In this document: positions 43,220 to 52,200 of the stretch, piece by piece
Position numbering within the stretch: position 1 is the first letter of the stretch
Layout: each line of letters starts with the position of its first letter
NCBI RefSeq assembly: GCF_002902905.1
Contig: NZ_CP026124.1
Span: forward strand, 682,001 to 746,000
Length of the DNA stretch: 64,000 nucleotides
Direction: 5' to 3'
Source: Achromobacter sp. AONIH1
GTDB lineage: Bacteria > Pseudomonadota > Gammaproteobacteria > Burkholderiales > Burkholderiaceae_B
Program-made: the position numbers and the translations under genes
The notes under the pieces: generated by a model
Seen by the model: the letters and a program-made list of their open reading frames with translations, nothing else
Databases searched by the model: none
Told to the model about the DNA's origin: nothing

Positions 43220-46200
43220 TATCGTTTCCCTCCGTTGTACACAGGCCATGCTGTAGCCGCACTACCATCTGGCTTTCCATAATACCCTTCCATAACCACG
43301 CCGCTGGGTGAAGTTCCGCGCCATTTATCAAGACTACCTTGCACAGATTTTGAGTTGAGAAATGCCCCCTCTATCTCAAGCTGAGTTTGGCGCTTGCTCC
43401 ATGACGATGGGAAAAAGGTTGTTTCGGCTTGCTTCTCTACCCATTTTCCGTTTACTGGATCACGAATAGATACATATCCTTTTGTTACACCCGCCGCATC
43501 TGCAGCGCCAGTCATCCTATCAACCCTTACCGTTGGGGAGCGCAGATAGTGCCCCCCCGTCCCCTTCTTTGTCCCATTTGCCAGAACATTAACTCCGCCG
43601 TCCAGAATATGGTCTAAGCGAATATTCGTCGTGTAAGCGGGAGAACCACCCTGCACCAACTCAAGGGGAGTCGGCGACGGCGAAAAATTCTCCAGATACT
43701 CCCCAGATTTTCCTCCTGATCCTTTGAGCAAATCTGGATCCGGCTTTCTCCGACCAGCGAGCGCTTCCGATTTTGCTACCGAGGCCTCAGCACGTATGGC
43801 ACCACCGACCACAATGCCAACGCCGATGGGAATCGGCGCTCCGGCCTCTTGATAAAACGCTTGCAGCCAGGCATGGTGGGCAACCCGCTCGTCATTTAGG
43901 TTTATGGCGAGAAGGCGATCTAATACTACATATTCATCCTTACTCCAGCCTAACCCTTCCATCAACTCCAGCGCATTCGTCCCTCCCTGAACGCTTGATC
44001 GCTGAATATGACAATTAGATTCTCCTGCTAACTTACATGCAGAGATTCTTCCACCACTTCGTCCCTCGCTGATAGTTTCGTACTTGTCAAGAACCTCAGC
44101 GCGGCATGCCGCAGTATTGTTTGCCACTCGACATAGAAGCAGTTCGTCCATCATCTCTTTAGCTTCACTTGCCTTGAGATAATTGTTCTCTGTTTCGGTA
44201 CGCGCCGCGACAATTACGGATACGACATCCGCGCCAACTCCCAGACCAACAGCTCCAACAAGACTTGCAATGAGGCTGTTGTAGGTTTCCTTATCTTCAG
44301 CGCGGAGGCTGTCCGAACTGGCTCGAGTAAGCAGGGCATTCAAGATGGAGCTTGTACTTGCTCCTAAAGCGCCGGAACCGCAAGCCCCACTACCGTTGAC
44401 AGCGGCTCCCGCACAGCCAACGATTGCGTGCAAACCCGCCCTGACAGCTTCTGCCTCAGGTCCATCACCAAATGAATCAGCAAGCTTCTTTACCCTCTCC
44501 GTCGTCAGAGCCTGCAGGTAGTTCACAGCTGCTGCCTGAGCAAACTGCCCCACTCCCCCCATGACATTTCCGCTAGCGCCAGCGGAAATTGCGACTAGCG
44601 CTTGGCGATAGGTACCCGTCGGCCCCCAATCTCGCCTCAGTCGAATTGCTGACGCTGCTGCGTCATCGCGCTCCTGCTGTGACAGCTTGGGATTCTTTGA
44701 CTGCACCTCAAGGCTCTCTATCTCCTTAGCCCTATTAGTCAAGAATTGACCAACCTGTCGATTCGACTCCGAAACAATCTCAAACCCCGCCTCGATCTTC
44801 TCCTTGTCAAAGATCGGCTTAAGCGCGTTCAACGTATCCGACGTATCCCGGTTCAACGACGCGATCGTCTCCGCCGCCGTCTTGCCGGTCAGCGCCTGCT
44901 GGCCCGCCTCATCCCGAATCACGATCGTGCCGCCGCTGATGGCGCTGCTCGTGGTCGAGCTGCTGCTGCCGCTGGCCCCTGCGACGGTGGGCATGTTCAT
45001 CGACACATTGCCCGACGACGGCAGCGAGGTACCCACCTCCTTCGTCGCGCCGCCTGCCACCTTGTTGTCCTTGGTGGTGCCTGCGCCGGTGCCCTGGCCG
45101 CCGCCGATGCCCATGCTGCCGCCTACCGAGACCTGGTAGCCGCTATAGCTGGCCTTGTTCTTGACGTCCTCCGTCACCAGCGTACCGGTGCTCAGCTTGT
45201 TCAACCCGTCGGCCACCGCCTTGTCGCTGCTGGCGATGACGCTGCCGATCAACGTGGTGTTGTTCTTCACGTCGATCAGGAAACCGCCGTCGCCCGACCA
45301 CAGGCCGGTCTGCTCCGTGACAGACCGGAAGTCGCTTTGCATCTTGCCGGCGCCAGCGTTGCCGCTGATGCTGCTGGTGCACGTTCCTGACAGGCAGATC
45401 GACGCGCCGATGCCCGCGCTTTGATTCTTGGAGTTGTACTTGCTGGTGTCCTGCAAGCTCTCCAGCAGCAAGTTGCCGCCCACCGACGCGATGATCTGGT
45501 CGGCCTTGCCCGATGCGCCCTTCAGCGTCGTATCGCCGCCAGATTGGAACGCCAGCGTGTTGCCAGCGACAACATGGCTGTTGGTCCAGCTTTCGTCCTT
45601 GCCGTCGGCCTTGCCTCGGCTGGCCGAGACGCCCAGCTCCAACGTGACGCCGCTTTGGGCGCCCAGCGAGAAGCCCAGGCCGATGCTGGCACTGCTGCTC
45701 TTGCTGTCGGTCTTCTGCTCGAACGCATTGCGCGCGGCTTGCAGCAGGATGTCGCCATCCGCCTTGAGCACGGCGTTGCGGCCAGCGGACAGGCTGGATC
45801 CGGTGACGGTAATGTCCGAATCACGGCCCGCGCCTTGGGCGACGATAGTCAGATCCTTGCCCGCCGCGACGGACGAGCCGAAGGCGCTGGTCGAGCTGCG
45901 CTCGGTCGTGCTGCTGCTCTTGCTGGTGCCGAAACTGACCAGCACGCTGACGCCGCCCGCCTTGTCTATGGCATTCGCTTTGTCGATGCTGCCGGCCTTC
46001 TTGACGGCGTCATAGGCGTTCATGGCGGCCAGCCCGGTGGTGGCGCCAGCCAGGCCCAGCATGACCGGGTTGTCTACTTTGCTGGCGGCATTCGCCATGC
46101 GCTCGCCGGTCTGCACGGCGCTGACCACGGGGTTGCTGGCAGTGACGGAGAAGCCGCTCTGCTTGACCTCGTGATACTCGCGCTCGCGCGACGTGTCCGA

Positions 46201-49200
46201 CGTGGCGCCGATGTTCACTTGCTGGCCGATCAGGGTCACATCGCCCTGGCGCGCCAGCACATTGCTGCCCATGACGTTCAGCGCGTTGCCCGCCTTGATC
46301 AGCGTATCGCCTTCCACGCTGCCGACCGTGCTAGCAGTGTGGAAAACCTTCTTGCCTTCCAGCGAATCCGTCTGAGTACGCGATCCGAAGCTGAAGCCGC
46401 CGAGCGCGCCGAAGCCAGACTTCTTGACGCGCGTGTAGTCATAGCGGTCCAGCGTGTTCTCGCCGGACACGATGTTGACATCGTGTCCGCCGGACAGCAC
46501 CAGGTCCTTCTGCGCCGCGACGTTGGAACCGGACACGTTCAGGTCGCGGCCCGCCATCAGCACGGCGGTATCGCCGGTGAACGTCGATCCCTGCGCCTGC
46601 GCCCAATCGCGGGATTGGATGGTGTGGGTGCTCTTCTTGGACAAGAAGCCGCGCACCGTGTAGAAGATTTCCTCGCGCGTATAGCCGGTGGCGACGCCAG
46701 CGGTGATGTTGATATCGCGGCCGGCGCCTACCGCCAGCTGCTTGCCGGCGGTGACGTCCGCCGCGCGCGCGTTGACATCCTGGCCCGCGACCAGCGTCAG
46801 GTTGCCGCCGGCGTTGATCGTGGTGCCGATTTCCTTGCTGGTGGCGAGGTCATGGCGGTTCTTCGAATCCCGCACATTGGTCTGGCCGTGGCTTTCGACA
46901 AGCGACGTCAGCGCGATATCGCGGCCGGCCTGCAGGCGCGCGTCGTTCTTGACCGACACCTGCGCGGCGGTCATCGTCAGGTCGCGACCGGCCTGCATGT
47001 TGAGGCTGTCGGCTTCCACCCGCGCGGTGCCCGTAATGAACGAGCCCCAGGTCTTGCTGAAACGCTCGGAGTCCGACGTAGACGTGAGCGTGATATCGCG
47101 CCCGGCGCTCAACGCCACCTTGTCGCCCTTGATCAGCGACACCAGATTGGTCAGGTCGTCACGCGCAGCCAGGTTGACGCTGCCGCCCTGGATGGTGCCG
47201 CCGGCCTGGTTGACGATGTTGCCCGCCGTAATGACGGTGGCTTCGCGCGAACCAACAGTGCCGCTGTTTGTGACGTTGCCTTCGGTGGCGATCTTGACGT
47301 CGCGCCCGGCCAGCAAGGTGCCATCGCCCTTCAGGTCGCCTTCGCGCACCAGCAGATATACCTGCGGCACGAGCACGGTTTCGGTGCTGCCGTCGGGCAA
47401 GGTCACGGTCTGCTCGACCAGCCAGACCAGGTCCGTCTTCAGCTGACGCTGCTGCGCCTCGGTCAGCGCAACGCCGAGCTTGATGCCGTTGTCCTGAGCG
47501 AACTTGGCGCCGGCGGCAAGCAGGGCTTTGTACTGCGAGTCGTTGTCGCTGTATTTCTCCAGGAAGCGCTGGCCGGTGGTGGCCAGGATCTGGTCGGACA
47601 CGGCCTTCTGTTCATAGAAGCCGTCGCCCAGGCGCTTGGGTTGGCCCGAAGGCGTGAGGAACTTGGCGCCCGGTGGAATCAGTGCGTCCCAGCCGCCCAG
47701 GCGCGAGCCTGCCAGCGTGCCGCCGGCGCCCACTGAATTGCTCGTCGGCCCCCCTGGCATGCCGCCGGACGGGCGCAGCAGGTCGAACAGATAGTCGCTG
47801 GACACGTAGGGCCGCTGGCCCGTGAAGCGGGGGTCCGTGTTGACAATGTAGGGCGCGTCCGGCCGGCTGTTGACTGCAAAGAGCTGGCTGTCAGGAATGC
47901 TGGCGGGATTGGAAACCGTGCGGACCGCATTGCCGCCGGGCAGGCCCACGCTTGCGACCAGGACCGGCCCGACTCCCTTCACGGCGCTGCCTCCGGGCGT
48001 CGTGCCGCTGAGCGTCACCTGCTGCCCGCCGCCCGACGTGCCGACCGGCACTTCGATAGGCTGGCCGGCCAGCGTCCGGTTGTAGTCGGTCGTGGACGAC
48101 TCCCGGATTTTTCCGCCGCGATGACTTCTCGTCTCCACCGTGTAGGTTTGCTGGCCCACGCGCGTAATCGTGCGCGTGCCGCCCGCGCCGATATTGTTTA
48201 TCTCGGGTCCCGCCACGGACAGCGTGCCGCCCGCGGCGATCTGGCTCTTGTCGTTGGTCACGGCGCCGGTCAGGCTCATCGCTCCGCCCGACAGGATCTT
48301 GCCGGGATCGGACGTCAGCGTGCGCGTCTCGGAAATGCTCTCCGTGACCTTGTAGTAGGTGAAGTTGCCGACGAGACGACTTTGGAAATCGGCATTGAAT
48401 GCCATGATCCGCGCGTTCAGCTCCGTGAACGGCACCCGGTACGCGGCGAAGGCGCGCTCATACTCGTCGCGATTTCCCTTGGGGTCCCAAACAGGCGGCG
48501 GACCTGCCGGCGGGGTCACGCCAAAGACTTCCCAGATTCGCGCAACGATGCCGTAGTCATGGAAGGTCGGGCCGTAGCCAAACACCGGTTCTCCGTCGCC
48601 AGGCCGTCTTTCCGGACCGCAACCGTAGCCGTTTTCCCCGTACTCGCACACCGTCATGCGCGGAATCTCGATCGGCGTAATCGGGGCGTGCTTGGTGGTG
48701 TCGTCCCGCTTGAACGGCGCATAGTCGAACGGCGGGCCGTAGCGCGAGGCGGGATAGGTGTCCGACGGCAGCAGGAACCGGCGTTCTGCGTCGTTGCCCG
48801 TCCAGCCCGGATCCTGGCTGGTCAGGTTCGTCGTCTGATCCCCGATCCAGTTCGTAGCCATGTCGAACATGGTTGTGTCGTTGAGCGCGACATACATCTT
48901 GTTCCCGGACCAGACCTGCACGATCTCACTGGTGTAGTTCGTGTTCAGGTTGAGGATCGCCGCCGCCGAAATATTGGCATTGCCCGCAGCCTCTATCGTG
49001 GCCGCGGCGTTCTGCAGCGAGACAGCCTGCCCCACCGCCCGGCCATTGGCATCCAGCGCGCCACCGATGCGCAGGTCCGCTGCCGAGTAGATCAGCGCAT
49101 GCTTCTCGTTGACCAGCGTGGTGGCGCCCAGATCCAGACTGCCTCGCGATGCGATGACGGCTCCGCCATTGGCGCCGGCGCTGTTGACCAAAGACCCCGT

Positions 49201-52200
49201 CCCAATGGCCAAGTTATCGCCATAGATCCGGCCCAGGTTCGTCACGGCGCCCGCCGTGATGCGCGTGTTGACGCCGTCGATCAGGCCCGCGTTGGTGAGT
49301 GTGCCGGTGACGTTGATCGTGTTGTTGCGCCCGGCCACCAGCTCGCCCGTGGCCTGGTTGTTCAGCGTGCCGGCCTTGACGCCCAGGTCGCGGCCCGCCG
49401 TGATGCGCGCGCGGTTGTCCAGCGTGCCGCCCACGCTCAGGTTCAGGTCGCGGCCGGCGGTGATTTCGCCTTCCTGGTTCAGGGAACCCGCGTACTCAAA
49501 GGACAGGTCCTCGCCCGCGCGCAGCGCGCCCAGGCCCTGCAGCGCCTTGACGATGACGGTCAGGTTCTTGCCCGCCAGCAGCTTGCCCTGCGTGTTCTTG
49601 AGCGTGTCGGCCTCGATGCGCGCGACGCCTTGCGAGGCGGCTTCGCCGGCGGCGTTGTCCAGCTCGCCGGTCTTGATGCCAAGGTCCTGGCCGGCGCTGA
49701 TCGCGCCGCCCTGGTTGTTCACGCGCCCGGCCACGATGCTGACCACCTTGCCCAGCACGCCCTTGGCGGGCGCGTTGCTGGCGGTCAGCGTGTTGCTGTT
49801 GTCCAGGCTCGAAGCCGTCAGCGTCAGCGTGTCGTCGGCCTGCAGCAGGCCGCGCTGGTTGTCGATGGCGCCACTGGTGGTGATGGTCAGGTTGCCGCCG
49901 GCCACGGTGCCGTCGCGGTTGACCAGGCTGGCGGCATCGATGCGGGCCTTGCCGGCCGCGGCGATGGTGCCGCCGGTGTTGTCCAGCTCGCCGCCGAGCT
50001 TGATGATCGCGTCGCCCGAGGACGTGAGCTTGCCGCCCGGGTTGCGCAGGTTGGCGGCGGACAGGTCCAGGCCGCCGCCATGCAGCGTGGCGCGGGACGC
50101 GTCGATGTCCTGGGTGGCGGCCACGGTCATCAGGCCCACGGAGGACAGCGTGCCGCCCGCCAGGTTCATGCCAGTCGCGGACAGCGTCATGTTCTTGCCG
50201 GCCAGACTGGTGCCGGCGTGTTGTAGCGTGCCGGCCGTCAGCGTCAGGCTGCCCGGCTGGCTCAGCTTGCCATCGGCGTCCACGCCCGCCACGAAGCGGC
50301 CGGCGTTGTTCAGCAGGCCCGGCGTGCGGGCTTGCAGGTCGCCGCCCGCCAGCACCGAGCCGGTGTTGGCCAGCGTTGTTCCTGCGTAGAGGTCGGCCCG
50401 TCCGCTGGCGAAGGCGACGCCCGCGTTGTTCAGCGTGCCGCCCGCGTCCAGGGCCAGCGCCGCGCCGGATTGCAGCCGGCCATCGGTGGTGATGAAGAGG
50501 TCGCGCGCAGCGCTGGCCGAGAGCTTGCTGGTCTGCGTGGCGATCACGCCGCCCAGCCGGGCATCGGCGCCGGCGCGCAGGCTCAGATCCTTGCCTGCCG
50601 AGGCCGAGCCCAGCGCCTGCAACGCGCCGCCGGCGGTGGCGGTGAGCGTGCCGTCCGCCTGTTGGCGCGAGGCCGCGCCCAGGATCAGGTCGCCGCGCGT
50701 GGCCGTCAAGGTCAGGTCGCCCTTCAAGGCGGCGGCAGTGCCGTCGATCGACAGGCCATCTCCCGCGCTCAGCGTCTGGTCGCGGCCGGCCAGCGCGCGG
50801 CCGGCGATCTGCATCGAACCGGCGGCGGTGGCGGTCAAGGTGTCGGCGGCCTGCACCAGGCCCTTGTCCGCGACGGTGATGTTCCGACCGTTCAGCGTCA
50901 GCCTGGCGTCGCTGGCGGCCGAGCCGTCCACGCGCGCATCCCGCGCGGCGGCCAGGGTCAGGTCGCGCACCGAGGCCAGCGCGCCGGAGACGCTCAGGTC
51001 GCGGCCGGCGCTGGCGTTCAAGGCCCCGGCTGCCTGCACCTGGGCGCCTTGCTTGATGGTCAGGTCGCGTCCGCCCGATATGGACAGGTCGCCACTGGCC
51101 GGCACGGACAGGCTGCGTCCGCCGGGCGCGGGCGGCGTGCCCTGGGCGCTCGTGCCCAGCGCGGCAATGGTGCCGCCCAGCCGCGCGTCGCCCGTGGCCG
51201 CCAGCGCCAATGCGCCGCCGGCCGCCAGCGTGCCGTCCGAGTCGATATCGCCGCCGGCCTTGGCGTCCAGCTTGCCCGAGGACTGCAAACGCCCGCTCGC
51301 GGCCACCTTCAGGTCGCCGCCGGCTTGCGTGGTCAGATCGCCGCTCAGCGCGGTGACGGTGCCGTCCACGCTCATGTGCCGCTGCGCCGACAGGCTGGCC
51401 GGCGAGCTGGCCGTGACCGTGCCCGTCACGAAGATGTCGCGACCGGCCTCGGCGCGCAGCGTGCCGCCGCCCGTGGCCGCCGTCTCGGCGGTGCCGGCCG
51501 TGCCGGCGATGCGCAGGTCCTGGCCGGCGAAGAGGAACAGGTTGCCGCTGCCTTGCGCTAGGCCGTTCTTGCCCACGACGAGGTCTGTGCCGGCCTTGAT
51601 GTTCAAGAGGCCATTGGCGACCGTCTTGCCGTTCACCACGGTGTCGGCATTGGACGACAGACGGATGTCCTGCTCGCCCGAGATCGTGCCGTCGGCTTGC
51701 AGCTTGCCGCCGGCCTGGGCTTGCAGCAGGCCGCTGGCCTGCAAGGTGCTATTCGCGCCCAGCGTCAGCCCCTGACCCGCCGTCAGCGACAGCGCGCCGC
51801 CATAGGCCATGGCGCTGCCGTCCACGCGCAGGTCCGTGCCCGAGGCCAGCGTCATGCCGGCGTTGGTCTCGGCCAGGCCGGCCAGCGTCAGCGCCTTGCC
51901 GGCGTCCAGGCGCAGCGCGCCCTTGGCTTGCAGCTTCGCGTCCGCGCCGGCCGCGATCTTGCCGATCGCATCGACGGACAGCGGACCGCCCGCCAGCAGC
52001 TTGCCGTCGATGGCCGCATCGCCCGCCGCGCTGATGGTCAGCGCTTGCAGCGACGCCAGCGCGCCGGCGGTGGTGACGTTGCCTTGCGTGCGCAGGCCAA
52101 TGGCGCCGCCGGCTTGGGCCGTGGCGTCCTTGCCGATGGACAGGTCGCCCACCGAGGTCAGATTCAGCGCGCCGGTGGTCGCGCTGGCGTTGCCCAGCAG

